Positions 9,173-19,349 are shown, counted from the stretch's first letter. The stretch is DNA of 64,000 nt from Paucisalibacillus globulus DSM 18846 (GCF_000482485.1 NZ_AXVK01000020.1:62001-126000); one strand, 5' to 3'. The notes: a model not told the origin generated them from the letters alone. Program-made: numbers and translations.

Positions 9173-10252
9173 CTATTTCACCTCTTTCATCTCTTCACAT
9201 ATAAAGGCAGTAAGATAGTCTTTTAATTTCAAATCATCAATTGAAAGAACAACCGGTTCCATTAGGTTTTGTAGGAGAACCATTTGAATTTGTTTATTTG
9301 TAGTTTTTTTATCACGTTTCATTAAATCGAACAAGTCGTTAATCATTTCAGCTGGTACAGTTAATGGATAACCATTTTTCATAAGCCATATTTTAATACG
9401 ATGAATTGGGAGATTAGTGTTCAGTTCTCTTTCACTAACAAATAGTGCAAATAATATACCTATTGCTACTGCTTCTCCGTGAGTTAGAACTCCATATCCA
9501 AACCTTACTTCTAAGGCATGCCCCAATGTATGTCCCAGATTTAAAAACATACGTCTTCCACTTTCTTTTTCATCCTGTTCAACGATTTCCGCTTTTATCT
9601 TAATTCCACTCTCCAGGAAAAATGCCAAATCCACATCCTGAAATTTTGGTAAGGATGTATGAAGTAACCTATCCAATAAATCTATATCAGCCAGCATTGC
9701 TTCTTTTATAAGTTCTGCATAGCCTGAACGTATTTCTCTTTCCGGTAAGGTTTTAAGAGTATCCATATCATAAAGCACAAGTGTAGGTGGATAGAAGCTA
9801 CCAATTAAATTTTTACCACTTTCATGATTAATTGCTACCTTACCACCAACACTACTGTCGTGTGCAAGTATGGTAGTTGGAACCTGAATATAATCAATTC
9901 CACGCATAAATGTTGCTGCAACAAATCCTGCTAAGTCACCAATTACTCCCCCACCCAAAGCGATGATAAGTGATTTTCGATCAAGTCCATAATTAATTGC
10001 TTTTGTAAGAAGATTATAATAAGAAGTAATGCCTTTTGTCGCTTCTCCAGCATGAACAACTTCCACAAAAACTGGTAGTCCATGGAAACCATTAATGATA
10101 TCATCTACATATAAATTTGCAACATTTGTATCTGTAATAACAAGGATAGAAGAATAACTTTTCGTTAAAAAATCCCCAACACGATGCCGTATCTCTTTCC
10201 CTATAATAATATCATAGGATTGAATCGTTGAATCGACATGAATAGTTTTCAT
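9173..10252 (-). CDS. aroB: 3-dehydroquinate synthase
   Basis: 359 residues, the NAD- and metal-dependent enzyme turning DAHP into 3-dehydroquinate, second step of the shikimate pathway. The GGGVIGDLAGF nucleotide/active-site loop is near residues 99-109. The metal-binding Glu and His residues appear in the middle domain (for example NLGHTLGHALE near 233). The ATG directly follows the TAA of aroC, so the pair is translationally coupled. Length is normal for the family. Confidence 0.97.
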   Translation of the reverse strand: MKTIHVDSTIQSYDIIIGKEIRHRVGDFLTKSYSSILVITDTNVANLYVDDIINGFHGLPVFVEVVHAGEATKGITSYYNLLTKAINYGLDRKSLIIALGGGVIGDLAGFVAATFMRGIDYIQVPTTILAHDSSVGGKVAINHESGKNLIGSFYPPTLVLYDMDTLKTLPEREIRSGYAELIKEAMLADIDLLDRLLHTSLPKFQDVDLAFFLESGIKIKAEIVEQDEKESGRRMFLNLGHTLGHALEVRFGYGVLTHGEAVAIGILFALFVSERELNTNLPIHRIKIWLMKNGYPLTVPAEMINDLFDLMKRDKKTTNKQIQMVLLQNLMEPVVLSIDDLKLKDYLTAFICEEMKEVK

Positions 10253-11419
10253 TTAGAAACCCCTTATTTCTTCACGATATTGGTAGATAGCTTCTTTTAG
10301 TACAGAGAAACGATCATGCGGAAATTGTTCAAGTAGTGCTCTTGCTAGTTCAAACGCAACAACATGTTCCATGACAACTGCTGCAGCAGGAACAGCACAT
10401 GCGTCCGACCGCTCTACACTAGCTTGAAAAGTTTCCTTTGTTTCTATATCTACACTTTTTAACGGCTTCATTAAAGTTGGGATAGGCTTCATTACTCCTT
10501 TTACAATGATAGGCATTCCAGTGGTCATTCCACCTTCAAAACCACCTAAACGATTGGAATTACGAAAATATCCAATTTCTTCGTTCCAGCTTATTTCATC
10601 ATGGACCTCACTACCATTTCGTCTAGCGGCCTCAAATCCGATACCGAACTCTACTCCTTTATATGCATTTATGCTGACAACAGCTCCAGCAATTCGGCTG
10701 TCTAATTTTCGGTCATAGTGAACATAAGATCCAATTCCCGCAGGCATACCTTCAACATAAACCTCCGTTACACCACCAAGAGAATCACCATTTTTTTTCG
10801 CAAAATCAATTCTATCCATCATTAGCTTTTCTGCTTTTTTATCCAATGTTCGAACAGGAGAATCTTCTGAAATTTCTTGTCTATCCTTTATAGTTAATGT
10901 TGTGTTTTCTTCTGCGTGAATACCACCAATTTCTTTTACATATCCACAAATCTCGATACCTAAATGGAGGAGCATTGTTTTAGCAACTGCACCTGCTGCA
11001 ACTCTAGCTGCCGTTTCACGAGCAGATGAACGTTCTAGAACATTACGCATATCGCGGTGTCCATATTTTAAGGCACCATTTAAATCAGCATGTCCGGGTC
11101 TCGGTCTAGTAACAACCCTTCTTAAAGAAGCAGTGTCATCTATAGGATCTTCTCCCATTATATCGGTCCAATGCTTAAAATCGTCATTATGTATAACTAA
11201 AGAAATAGGTGACCCTAACGTATAGCCATGTCGAACACCACTTGTTATTTCAACTAAGTCTTTCTCGATTTGCATTCGTTTACCCCGACCATAGCCCTTT
11301 TGTCTCCTGAGTAGTGATTCATTTATATTTTCTTTTATTAAAGGCATTTGCGCAGGAATTCCTTCTATTATCGTTGTTAATTGTTTTCCATGTGATTCAC
11401 CTGCTGTTAAATAGCGCAT
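10253..11419 (-). CDS. aroC: Chorismate synthase
   Basis: 388 residues, the FMN-dependent last enzyme of the shikimate pathway (aroF in B. subtilis), making chorismate from EPSP. The N-terminal TAGESHG motif (residues 5-11), RRQKGYGRG near 38-46 and the [18 protein letters not shown] stretch near 110-127 are all intact. ATG with a strong AAGGAGG site. First gene of the compact aroC-aroB-aroA operon. Chorismate also feeds menaquinone synthesis, whose late enzymes are encoded a few kb upstream. Confidence 0.97.
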   Translation of the reverse strand: MRYLTAGESHGKQLTTIIEGIPAQMPLIKENINESLLRRQKGYGRGKRMQIEKDLVEITSGVRHGYTLGSPISLVIHNDDFKHWTDIMGEDPIDDTASLRRVVTRPRPGHADLNGALKYGHRDMRNVLERSSARETAARVAAGAVAKTMLLHLGIEICGYVKEIGGIHAEENTTLTIKDRQEISEDSPVRTLDKKAEKLMMDRIDFAKKNGDSLGGVTEVYVEGMPAGIGSYVHYDRKLDSRIAGAVVSINAYKGVEFGIGFEAARRNGSEVHDEISWNEEIGYFRNSNRLGGFEGGMTTGMPIIVKGVMKPIPTLMKPLKSVDIETKETFQASVERSDACAVPAAAVVMEHVVAFELARALLEQFPHDRFSVLKEAIYQYREEIRGF

Positions 11420-11517
11420 GATTGTCCTCCTTTAATCCATTTCCTCTATATACAACATGTTTTAGTAAATAGCTTTATATTATTAGTATAAACTAATTAA
11501 CCTCTAAAACAGAAAAA

Positions 11518-11547
11518 AATGCTCTCTATCTGTATGATAAGAGCATT
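11518..11547 (-). terminator. Terminator after cheR
   Basis: Stem AATGCTCT/AGAGCATT with added inner pairing (TATC/GATA), followed by a T run on the minus strand, just after the cheR stop. Confidence 0.8.
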
Positions 11548-11550
11548 CTT

Positions 11551-12330
11551 TTATTGATTTGTTTTTTGATAGAAAAAAGTATCAAGTAACTTTATTCCAT
11601 ATTTATTTGGACTAAAAATTTGCTCAGTACTTCCAACAAATAAAACACCATTATTCGAAAGAGAACTTGAGAAGTTATTATAGATTTTATCTTTCGCTTG
11701 ATCTGTGAAATATATCAATACATTTCTACAAATGATTAAATCTACTTGAGTGGGATACGTATCTTCAAGCAAATTATGTTTTTTAAAAGTCACTTTACTT
11801 TTAATAGCAGAGTCAACTTCAAATTGACTACCATTTCTATTGAAATACTTAGCTTTTAGATTAGCTGGTAATTCTTTTAAAGCTTGTTCTAGATAAAGCC
11901 CTTGTTTCGCTTTTTCTAGTACTTTTTCATCAATATCAGTTGCTAGTATTTTAGTTTTCACATCTGGAAAATGTTCTTTTAATAAAATTGCTATACTATA
12001 AGGTTCTTCGCCCGTTGAGCAGGCAGCACTCCAAATCGATAGCTCTTTTGTATTAGTTTTTATTAATGGGATGATAATATCCTTTAATACATCCCAACGC
12101 TTAGGATTTCTATAGAATTCTGAAACATTAATTGTGATTCTATCTACGAATTCATGTAAAAGATCAATATCCTTGTTGATTGCATTAAAATATGTGATGA
12201 AATCCTGGTAGCCTCTTTTTTCTCGTAGTGAAGTTAGCCTTCTTTTCATTTGGGCTTCTTTATATTGTTGTAAATCAATTCCTAGCTTGGTATAGACTTT
12301 CTCAGTAAATAAATGGTAATCATCCAACAT
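11551..12330 (-). CDS. cheR: Chemotaxis protein methyltransferase CheR
   Basis: A 259-residue S-adenosylmethionine-dependent methyltransferase that methylates glutamates of chemoreceptors. It has an N-terminal helical CheR domain (residues 1-75) and a C-terminal Rossmann domain. The SAM loop WSAACSTGEEPYS is near residues 101-113 and the CRNVLIYF signature near 203. ATG with AGGAGAA upstream. In B. subtilis cheR also lies between ndk and the aro genes, apart from the main fla/che operon. It is flanked by its own terminator. Confidence 0.95.
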   Translation of the reverse strand: MLDDYHLFTEKVYTKLGIDLQQYKEAQMKRRLTSLREKRGYQDFITYFNAINKDIDLLHEFVDRITINVSEFYRNPKRWDVLKDIIIPLIKTNTKELSIWSAACSTGEEPYSIAILLKEHFPDVKTKILATDIDEKVLEKAKQGLYLEQALKELPANLKAKYFNRNGSQFEVDSAIKSKVTFKKHNLLEDTYPTQVDLIICRNVLIYFTDQAKDKIYNNFSSSLSNNGVLFVGSTEQIFSPNKYGIKLLDTFFYQKTNQ

Positions 12331-12552
12331 CTGTTTCTCCTCTTATCTATCATAATGAAGTCCGTAGATCAATACACACTAGACTTTCTTTTTAATATAG
12401 GAGTCAATAAGTGATTCCCGACTTTCTTCGCTCACTGTAGATCTCGCTATTTCCTATACTTCCAATGGAAATTCTGTACATTTTCTGCTCAATATCTAAT
12501 TATAATCAACTTTGCATTCAAGTTACAAACAAAATGTATAAAATATAAAATA

Positions 12553-12573
12553 CCTCCATTATTCAAATGGAGG
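12553..12573 (-). terminator. Terminator after ndk
   Basis: Stem CCTCCATT/AATGGAGG with a short loop and a T-rich tail on the minus strand, 14 bases after the ndk stop. Confidence 0.65.
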
Positions 12574-12586
12574 CGTTTGTTTAATA

Positions 12587-13033
12587 TTAGTAAATCCAAA
12601 CTTTATCTTGTTTATCATAGCCAACTAATTCTTTTTTATCAAAGAACAAGTTAATCTCTCTTTCAGCACTTTCAGGTGAGTCAGAACCATGGATAACGTT
12701 CTTACCAACTGTTACTCCATAATCACCTCTAACCGTTCCAGGAGCGGCTTCTGCTGGATTTGTTTTACCCATCATTTCACGAGCTGTTTTTATAACATTT
12801 TCACCTTCCCAAACCATCGCAAAAACAGGTCCAGAAGTGATAAAGTCAACTAGTTCACCAAAGAATGGACGTTCTTTATGTTCACCATAGTGCTCACTTG
12901 CTAACTCATCAGTGATTTGCATTAATTTTGCTCCTACTAATTTAAAGCCTTTTCTTTCGAAGCGATTTACTACTTCACCTACTAGATTTCTTTGTACGCC
13001 GTCTGGTTTAACCATTAAAAATGTTTTTTCCAC
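12587..13033 (-). CDS. ndk: Nucleoside diphosphate kinase
   Basis: 148 residues. Transfers the gamma-phosphate of ATP to nucleoside diphosphates through a phosphohistidine. The catalytic His is His115 in NVIHGSDS, and the N-terminal [13 protein letters not shown] is the family signature. Full length, no insertions. Sits between hepT and cheR as in B. subtilis. Confidence 0.97.
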   Translation of the reverse strand: MEKTFLMVKPDGVQRNLVGEVVNRFERKGFKLVGAKLMQITDELASEHYGEHKERPFFGELVDFITSGPVFAMVWEGENVIKTAREMMGKTNPAEAAPGTVRGDYGVTVGKNVIHGSDSPESAEREINLFFDKKELVGYDKQDKVWIY

Positions 13034-13116
13034 GTTTACACCTCGTTTAAGTATATCGAATATGATTATGTAACCGTTTTAATTCTATCAAATTTTCTTA
13101 AAAATAACAATAAATT

Positions 13117-14088
13117 CTATTGTTTTCTCTTTCCGATATATTTCGCAATTTGTTCTAATGAGATTTTCGCTTTATTATTTGGGAAATCTTTCAGTGCAAG
13201 AAAAGCCTTTCTTAAATAACGCTCACTAATTACATAGGACATTTCGATAGCATTAGTCTCTTTTAATGCACGAATTACGTTATCCATTTGTTCTTTCGTA
13301 ACCTGTTCAGGGCTTTTAAAAGTATTTCTTAATAATAGATTAAATTCATCATTTTCCATTGCAAATAATACTGGTAATGTTATATTGCCTTGAAATAAAT
13401 CATTGCCTGCAGGTTTTCCAAGTTGCTCTGCAGATGAAGTAAAATCAAGAATATCATCGATTATTTGATAACTCATTCCGATATAATAACCATAGTGGTA
13501 TAAACTGTTAATTTCTTTTTGTGATAAACCAGAAGTCATTGCCCCTAGTTTGCAACTTGATGCCAGCAACAAAGCAGTTTTTCGTTTAATTCTTCTAAAA
13601 TAAGTTTTAATATTTTGATCCCAATTAAACTTCTCTTTAATTTGTTCTATTTCACCTAAACTCACTTCAACCAATGCTTCTGAAAGTGTTTTATGTATGT
13701 CAGGATTGGGGATTTGAGTTATTGTTTCTAATGCACGGGCTAATATATAATCACCGGTATACATTGCCACACGGTTGCCATATTGTTTTTTTATTGTTGG
13801 CTTTCCCCTTCTTAATGACGCGTCGTCAATGACGTCATCATGAACAAGAGTTGCCATATGTATTAATTCTAAGGAAACAGCAACATTTATTACTTGTTCC
13901 ATATCAACCTTACCAAATTGGCTAGACAACAAAACAAAGACAGGTCGAATACGTTTTCCTCCTGCCTTTAGCAATTGAGTAGATGCTTCTCTTAGAACGG
14001 GATGGTTGGCCTGTATTGTCTCCATTAAGGATGATTCAATTAAGTCCAAGTCCTTCTTTAGGTAGTTATATGTTTTTGGTAATTTCAT
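13117..14088 (-). CDS. hepT: Heptaprenyl diphosphate synthase component II
   Basis: The catalytic large subunit, about 323 residues, of the two-part trans-prenyltransferase that makes the C35 side chain of menaquinone-7. Both aspartate-rich Mg-binding motifs are seen: DDVIDD near 83-88 and DDILD near 209-213; GGKRIRP near 44-50 binds substrate. ATG at 14088 has AAAGGTG six bases upstream, better than the GTG three codons earlier. It lies downstream of menH in the operon hepS-menH-hepT. Confidence 0.96.
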   Translation of the reverse strand: MKLPKTYNYLKKDLDLIESSLMETIQANHPVLREASTQLLKAGGKRIRPVFVLLSSQFGKVDMEQVINVAVSLELIHMATLVHDDVIDDASLRRGKPTIKKQYGNRVAMYTGDYILARALETITQIPNPDIHKTLSEALVEVSLGEIEQIKEKFNWDQNIKTYFRRIKRKTALLLASSCKLGAMTSGLSQKEINSLYHYGYYIGMSYQIIDDILDFTSSAEQLGKPAGNDLFQGNITLPVLFAMENDEFNLLLRNTFKSPEQVTKEQMDNVIRALKETNAIEMSYVISERYLRKAFLALKDFPNNKAKISLEQIAKYIGKRKQ

Positions 14089-14124
14089 GTGATTCACCTT
14101 TTGTTTTGTACAAACTAATAAGAA

Positions 14125-14829
14125 TTATTTAATTCCCATATGCATGGCAGCTACTCCGCCAGTATAACTTTTAACTTTCACACTGGAAAATCCAGCATCA
14201 GTAAACATTTTCTTTAATGTAAGTTTGTCTGGAAAATCTCTAGTTGATTCATTTAACCAAGCATATTCTTCATAACTTTTAGCAAAAATCCTACCGAACA
14301 ACGGCATGATAAAACGGAAATAGAAGAAATATAATTGCTTGAACCCAAACATAGTTGGCTGAGAAGTTTCTAAACAAACAACTTTTCCACCTGGCTTAAC
14401 TACACGATACATTTCCTGAAGTACAGTCATATAATCAGGTACATTTCTAAGTCCAAATCCAATGGTAACAAAATCAAAGGAATTATCCTCAAATGGCAAC
14501 TCCATTGCGTTTCCATGGACAAATGATAGTTGTTCATAGTTGTAATCATTGTTTTTCTCCACTGCAACAGATAACATATTCTGGCTAAAATCAAGTCCGA
14601 TTACTTTTCCAGTATGTCCAACTACTTCAGCAAGTGAAATAGACCAATCTCCTGTGCCACAACAGACATCTAATGCTGATGCACCGTTTGATACATTCAT
14701 TTGCTTCATTACATCTTTTCTCCAGGATTTATGTCTTTGAAAAGAAATGATAGAATTCATCGTATCATATTTGTCATATATTTTTTCGAATACATGGTGT
14801 ACTCGTTCTTCTTTTGTTTTTTCTTGCAT
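14125..14829 (-). CDS. menH: Demethylmenaquinone methyltransferase
   Basis: A SAM-dependent methyltransferase of the UbiE/MenH (MenG) family, 234 residues, performing the last step of menaquinone synthesis. The SAM loop is VCCGTGDWS (about residues 54-62), and the GFGLRNV and KPGG motifs of the family follow. The start at 14829 ([11 protein letters not shown]) matches the usual N-terminus; a longer reading would run into hepS. It begins one base after the hepS stop, so it is probably coupled. Confidence 0.96.
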   Translation of the reverse strand: MQEKTKEERVHHVFEKIYDKYDTMNSIISFQRHKSWRKDVMKQMNVSNGASALDVCCGTGDWSISLAEVVGHTGKVIGLDFSQNMLSVAVEKNNDYNYEQLSFVHGNAMELPFEDNSFDFVTIGFGLRNVPDYMTVLQEMYRVVKPGGKVVCLETSQPTMFGFKQLYFFYFRFIMPLFGRIFAKSYEEYAWLNESTRDFPDKLTLKKMFTDAGFSSVKVKSYTGGVAAMHMGIK

Positions 14830-14830
14830 C

Positions 14831-15544
14831 TTATTCCATCTCCGAAGAGGTATGTTGATAGATAATGGAGTCAAGTAATGGAGTAAAATCTTGTTTTTGA
14901 CGTTCAGAAAGTTTATCTATCATACCTTTTGTTTTATTTACTTGCTTTTCAAGAATGCTTTGTTTATCTTGATCAAAAGAATGATAAGAATTATTTATTA
15001 TTTCATTGATTAGTAATATTTCTTCAATCACATGGATATCTTGATTTACTTGAGTTTTGTCAGCAATATATTTAATAAGCAACGAATGAATTTGTTTACG
15101 AGTTTCTAAATAAACTTCAAGTGACTCGTTTTCCAAATAATAAAGGTTCATTTTCAATTCATTGATCTGTTTAATTGCAGTTGCAAGTAATGTGATATAT
15201 TCTCGTTCTTCTATATCCGCCAACAAGGAATAATATAATCCACTATAGTAATCACCAGCTAATACGGATAATTGACTATCAACGCCAATAGAAGTACCGC
15301 TATCCTCAAAATCATCAGGAATTTTCTCATGTATATCTAATGCAATTTGAACAAGCATTGTTGAAATAATTAGCTGCTCTTTTACATTAGGGGCTAATAC
15401 TGTTTTATTTAAAATATAATGAAGAAAGTAGAGTTTATATTCATCAATCTCAGGTTTATGGATATATCTTAACAGGAAAGAATGCTGAATCTTCTCTTCA
15501 ATCTGTAGCCTCAATTGTTGTATTTCCCTCTCCATAGCAAGCAA
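14831..15544 (-). CDS. hepS: Heptaprenyl diphosphate synthase component I
   Basis: The small, non-catalytic subunit of heptaprenyl diphosphate synthase (HepS/GerCA family). Mostly helical, with no DDxxD motif, as expected. It pairs with HepT to set product length. The start is uncertain: a TTG at 15544 has AAGGTG six bases upstream, a GTG lies at 15553, and the first ATG is at 15535 but far from the site. I used the TTG; the protein is about 238 residues. It is the first of hepS-menH-hepT. Confidence 0.88.
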   Translation of the reverse strand: MLAMEREIQQLRLQIEEKIQHSFLLRYIHKPEIDEYKLYFLHYILNKTVLAPNVKEQLIISTMLVQIALDIHEKIPDDFEDSGTSIGVDSQLSVLAGDYYSGLYYSLLADIEEREYITLLATAIKQINELKMNLYYLENESLEVYLETRKQIHSLLIKYIADKTQVNQDIHVIEEILLINEIINNSYHSFDQDKQSILEKQVNKTKGMIDKLSERQKQDFTPLLDSIIYQHTSSEME

Positions 15545-15663
15545 TATAATCACCTTAGCCCTTCAAGCCTTAATGTCACCTAAGTCATTATAACATATTT
15601 ATTTATGTACGATAGTCTAAAAGTTGGATTATATGTATTTGAGTTATTGTTATAATTTTCCGG

Positions 15664-15879
15664 TTAATTATTGCTTACTTCACCATGGCTTGTTTGAATG
15701 ATTGCTTTCCCTCTAACTTTCACTGCTGAGGTATGCTCTGTGAATTGAGCTATCATTATTTCACCTTTATCCAGCTTTTCGGAATGATGAAACTTTGTAT
15801 CTGAACCTCTAGTCAATCCAATAACATTTACACCATCTTCAAGAGCTTTTATGACGAAAAAGTCAGTGTTATTATTCAT
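15664..15879 (-). CDS. mtrB: Tryptophan RNA-binding attenuation protein (TRAP)
   Basis: A 71-residue subunit of TRAP, the 11-mer ring that, when loaded with tryptophan, binds G/UAG repeats in RNA and stops expression of trp genes. The core is intact: VNVIGLTRG, the [11 protein letters not shown] region with the first RNA-binding Lys, and AVKVRGK with the Lys and Arg that contact RNA. ATG at 15879 has AAGGAG eight bases upstream. In B. subtilis mtrA (folE) precedes it; here there is no mtrA between hbs and mtrB, and no trp operon near the aro genes. Confidence 0.95.
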   Translation of the reverse strand: MNNNTDFFVIKALEDGVNVIGLTRGSDTKFHHSEKLDKGEIMIAQFTEHTSAVKVRGKAIIQTSHGEVSNN

Positions 15880-16025
15880 ATTTTTCACTCCTTCGTATAG
15901 TACTAATAGTATTATCGCATTTAAAAAGTAATATTAGAAAAACCCATATTCACCCAAGTATAGTTAAAACTTAGTTTTTCTATAGTGCAGATAGTTTAAT
16001 TACTTTCCTAACTACGAAAAAGAAA

Positions 16026-16051
16026 AAAGGGTGCGTATGAACGCACCCTTT
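16026..16051 (-). terminator. Terminator after hbs
   Basis: Perfect 11-bp stem AAAGGGTGCGT with its complement, four-base loop, T run on the minus strand. Strong. Confidence 0.9.
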
Positions 16052-16066
16052 AACCCTATGTACGTA

Positions 16067-16339
16067 TTATTTTACGCTGTCTTTAAGGGCTTTACCTGGT
16101 TTGAAAGCAGGAACTTTACTTGCAGGGATTTCGATTTCTTCCCCAGTTTGTGGGTTACGACCTTTACGTGCAGAACGTTCACGTACTTCGAAATTACCGA
16201 AACCGATTAATTGTACTTTTTCACCATTTTTAAGTGAATCCATGACAGCTTCGAAAACTGCATCAACAGCTTTTGTAGCATCTTTTTTAGAAAGTTCGCT
16301 CTTTTCAGCAACAGCATTTACTAAATCCGTTTTATTCAT
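16067..16339 (-). CDS. hbs: HU DNA-binding protein
   Basis: The 90-residue HU histone-like protein, [17 protein letters not shown] at the N-terminus, with the [21 protein letters not shown]-binding arm and the late [11 protein letters not shown] block. HU dimers bend and compact DNA. ATG at 16339 follows a near-perfect GGAGGTGA site; a longer reading to 16384 would include that site. Preceded by a long leader and flanked by a strong terminator, consistent with high expression. Confidence 0.97.
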   Translation of the reverse strand: MNKTDLVNAVAEKSELSKKDATKAVDAVFEAVMDSLKNGEKVQLIGFGNFEVRERSARKGRNPQTGEEIEIPASKVPAFKPGKALKDSVK

Positions 16340-16463
16340 GACATTCACCTCCTCCCAAAAAAGAATAGGGTCACATTGGTACAAATATTATCTCTTATCA
16401 TTTGTTAACCAATTTACCAACTTTTATACTCGAATGCCCCTATAATCAATAGGGACAAGGCTA

Positions 16464-16492
16464 ATATTAAACGAGATTCCTTTAAAATTCAA
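16464..16492 (-). promoter_or_regulatory. Likely SigA promoter of hbs
   Basis: TTGAAT and TAATAT on the minus strand with a 17-base spacer, about 125 bases upstream of the hbs ATG. This leaves a leader of roughly 115 bases. Confidence 0.55.
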
Positions 16493-16740
16493 CAAAAAGT
16501 TACTATTTTTTTATATTTTATGCGATTTTGCGTTGAAAACACTTAAATCACTGCCATTTTTTGGTAAAGAAAGGGCTATCATACAAGAGCCTTATACATA
16601 GCTATTCGATACATTTATCAATATTCCTTCTTAATTTTTAATTTAAATATAAAAAGCTGATTCCGTATAGTTAGCTGCGATTAACTTTTTTATTGATGGA
16701 AAATGCGTAGAAACTTAAAGTTATAACTAATTTTACAAAT

Positions 16741-16826
16741 CATGCGACCGATTCGAGAAAATATGAGCCCTGTCACACACATCATGCGACCGAATCAAGA
16801 AAACATAGACCTTATTACTGCGCATT
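16741..16826. repeat. Two units of a 42-bp tandem repeat, perhaps within a degenerate MITE
   Basis: Two direct copies, starting at 16741 and 16783, each opening with CATGCGACCGA(T/A)TC. The same unit occurs four times, on the opposite strand, at 58480-58646. Weak resemblance to the terminal repeats of the MITE-like family is seen at 16665-16685 and 16815-16826. The rest of 16493-16740 shows no gene I can support. Confidence 0.6.
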
Positions 16827-16879
16827 CTATAAAAGTTGTATGCTTAACAATAATCTATTAGAAAACAACACAATGAAAT

Positions 16880-16905
16880 AAACAGCAGCCGTTTAGCTGC
16901 TGTTT
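16880..16905 (-). terminator. Terminator after spoIVA
   Basis: Stem AAACAGCAGC/GCTGCTGTTT with a six-base loop and a T-containing tail on the minus strand, three bases after the spoIVA stop. Confidence 0.8.
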
Positions 16906-16908
16906 ATT

Positions 16909-18387
16909 TTATAAAATGATAGCTATTAATCCACCAGAGCCTTCATTAATAATTCTCTCTAGTGTTTCTTTAAGCTTATAACGTGCGTTTTCAGGCATTA
17001 GAGATATCTTTGCTTGAATACCTTCCCTTACAATAGAGCTAAGTGATCTACCGAATATGTCAGATTCCCAAATTGATAATGGATCTTCTTCAAAGTCTTG
17101 CATTAAGTATCTCACTAATTCTTCACTTTGTTTCTCTGTACCAATGATTGGAGCAAATTCTGACTCAACCTCTACTCTAATCATGTGAATAGAAGGAGCA
17201 ACTGCTTTCAGCCTAACTCCAAACCTTGATCCTTGACGAATAATTTCCGGTTCTTCCAGTTCCATATCCTCCAAGGTAGGCGCCGCAATACCATATCCCG
17301 TCTGCTTAACCATTTGTAAAGCACTCGCAACTTGATCAAATTGTCTCTTTGCATAAGAAAAGTCCTGCATTAATTCTAATAAATGATCCTTACCTCTTAT
17401 TTCAACCCCAACAATCTCCTTCAATACTTGATCATATAGGTAATCTGGGGCGTGTAAATCAATTTCCGCAATACCTTCGCCCATTTCCATACCAGCAAGA
17501 TTTGCTTTGTCAATATAATCATAGTCTGCAAAATTACCTACTATACTATCTACATCACGTAATCTTTTTATATCTTTAACTGTTGATTGAATTGCTTCTT
17601 GGTAGCTTTCTTTTAACCAATGCTCGTCATTCAACACCATTACCCAGCTAGGAAGATTAACATTAACCTCTAACACAGGGAATTCATAAAGTGCCTCACG
17701 TAGCACATTGTACACGTCATGCTCTGTCATTGACTCAACACTCATTGCCAATACAGGAATATCATATTGTTCAGATAGCTCTTGTCTTAACAATTCTGTT
17801 TGCTGACTTGTTGGATGGACAGAGTTGACCACCATAATGAACGGTTTACCAACCTCTTTTAACTCTTCGATTACTTTAGCCTCAGCCTCAACGTAATCGC
17901 CGCGTTCGATGTCACCAAAAGAACCATCTGTTGTTACGACAACACCAATTGTAGAATGTTCTTGTATTACCTTTCTTGTTCCAATTTCTGCTGCATCATG
18001 AAAAGGAATAGGTTCCTCATACCAAGGGGTATTGATCATTCTTGGTCCGTTCTCATCTTCAAACCCTTTTGCTCCTTCCACTGCATATCCTACACAATCT
18101 ACTAGTCTAATATTGACATCTAGTCCTTCATCTACTTTTACATTTACTGCTTGATTAGGTATAAACTTAGGTTCGGTTGTCATAATAGTTTTACCTGCTG
18201 CACTTTGCGGTAGTTCATCTTGTGCTCTTGCTCTTTCACTTTCTTCTTCAATGTTTGGAAGCACAACTAGTTCCATAAACTTTTTTATGAATGTTGATTT
18301 TCCTGTCCGAACAGCTCCAACAATACCTAGGTATATATCACCGTTCGTACGTTTCGAAATATCTTTAAAAATATCTACCTTTTTCAA
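16909..18387 (-). CDS. spoIVA: Stage IV sporulation protein A, spore coat ATPase
   Basis: 492 residues. SpoIVA is the cytoskeleton-like ATPase that polymerises on the forespore surface and anchors the spore coat, also helping cortex formation. The Walker A sequence GAVRTGKST is at about residues 24-32, and the C-terminus (GGLIAIIL) is the conserved tail used for targeting. Starts with TTG preceded by GGAGGGG. Made in the mother cell under SigE in B. subtilis; a SigE-like promoter lies upstream. Full length. Confidence 0.97.
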   Translation of the reverse strand: MKKVDIFKDISKRTNGDIYLGIVGAVRTGKSTFIKKFMELVVLPNIEEESERARAQDELPQSAAGKTIMTTEPKFIPNQAVNVKVDEGLDVNIRLVDCVGYAVEGAKGFEDENGPRMINTPWYEEPIPFHDAAEIGTRKVIQEHSTIGVVVTTDGSFGDIERGDYVEAEAKVIEELKEVGKPFIMVVNSVHPTSQQTELLRQELSEQYDIPVLAMSVESMTEHDVYNVLREALYEFPVLEVNVNLPSWVMVLNDEHWLKESYQEAIQSTVKDIKRLRDVDSIVGNFADYDYIDKANLAGMEMGEGIAEIDLHAPDYLYDQVLKEIVGVEIRGKDHLLELMQDFSYAKRQFDQVASALQMVKQTGYGIAAPTLEDMELEEPEIIRQGSRFGVRLKAVAPSIHMIRVEVESEFAPIIGTEKQSEELVRYLMQDFEEDPLSIWESDIFGRSLSSIVREGIQAKISLMPENARYKLKETLERIINEGSGGLIAIIL

Positions 18388-18447
18388 ACGATCCCCTCCC
18401 GATCACTACAATATTAAATGAACAAACTACGAATAATTGACATTACA

Positions 18448-18477
18448 ATTCTATGATGTTGTCCTATCAGATTATGA
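18448..18477 (-). promoter_or_regulatory. Possible SigE promoter of spoIVA
   Basis: On the minus strand TCATAAT and CATAGAAT, 15 bases apart, approximate the SigE consensus, about 60 bases upstream of the TTG start. Two mismatches in total, so tentative. Confidence 0.4.
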
Positions 18478-18567
18478 CTTAATATATGCAAAAGAATTAA
18501 AATAAATGATTATTTCAATTTCCGTAGTCCGGTATTTTTTAATCACCCCTATTAATGCAATAAAAAA

Positions 18568-18595
18568 CCCCTGCAACAAATATATGCTGCAAGGG
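18568..18595 (-). terminator. Terminator after yphF
   Basis: Eleven-bp stem with G-U pairs (CCCTTGCAGCA against TGTTGCAGGGG) followed by six T on the minus strand. Confidence 0.8.
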
Positions 18596-18610
18596 AATAA
18601 TTATGAGAAT

Positions 18611-19330
18611 TTATTGAACCATGAACACTGGCTCATTGTCTTTAATTGTTGTCGGTAATGAATATGCTGGTAAGAAAGGTGTATTTTCTGCTAATAGAAA
18701 ACGAATATCGTCACCTTCTTTAAAGTTATGTTCATATTCTTTTAGAGCATTGTTCAAATCTATACGATAGTCTACGTAGATATTACCTTCAGTATCCATA
18801 ACAATTGGAAGTAATGCTTCTGAATACGGGCTTTCTATGACTAATGGGTCATCTATACCTATTTTTTCATAATCAATGGTATAAATATCGGTACCTATCT
18901 TTTCACCAAATGGTGGGTAGAGATTTTTATCGCGATACGAATTAATTAATAAAAGAACATTCCTTAGCTCATTTGTAATTCGTAAATCGATTAATTTAAC
19001 TTGTGGATTTGTTTCAGGATTAAGAATGGCATACTGGTAGATACCACCATTCTCATAGGCATTTCCTGGTAACTCAGTAAGGCTGCCCTGTTCTTTCAAA
19101 AGATTAAAATCAATTAAATATTTTTCAAAAATAGGAGTGTCATTTGGCTTCGTACGAATTGGTAGTAAGCCATCAGTACGTTCCTGATAATCCCCTACGG
19201 CAGATTGTACCATATCAAGTTGGGCTTGATTAGGGGGTTGATTTTTCTCGAGTTCATTACTGGGATATGCACATGCACTTAAAAATAATAACAGAGCGGT
19301 AATTGCAACTAATTTATATGTATGCCTCAT
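18611..19330 (-). CDS. yphF: YphF, predicted lipoprotein
   Basis: A 239-residue predicted lipoprotein: basic start, hydrophobic stretch (residues 8-18) and lipobox LSAC with the modified Cys at 20. It is in the place of yphF of B. subtilis, downstream of yphE. The mature part is soluble and has no catalytic motif I can name. A GGAGG site precedes the ATG. In B. subtilis yphF is a sporulation-associated gene of unknown function (recalled); I cannot say more from the sequence. Confidence 0.85.
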   Translation of the reverse strand: MRHTYKLVAITALLLFLSACAYPSNELEKNQPPNQAQLDMVQSAVGDYQERTDGLLPIRTKPNDTPIFEKYLIDFNLLKEQGSLTELPGNAYENGGIYQYAILNPETNPQVKLIDLRITNELRNVLLLINSYRDKNLYPPFGEKIGTDIYTIDYEKIGIDDPLVIESPYSEALLPIVMDTEGNIYVDYRIDLNNALKEYEHNFKEGDDIRFLLAENTPFLPAYSLPTTIKDNEPVFMVQ

Positions 19331-19349
19331 GTATTAAACCTCCATTAGC

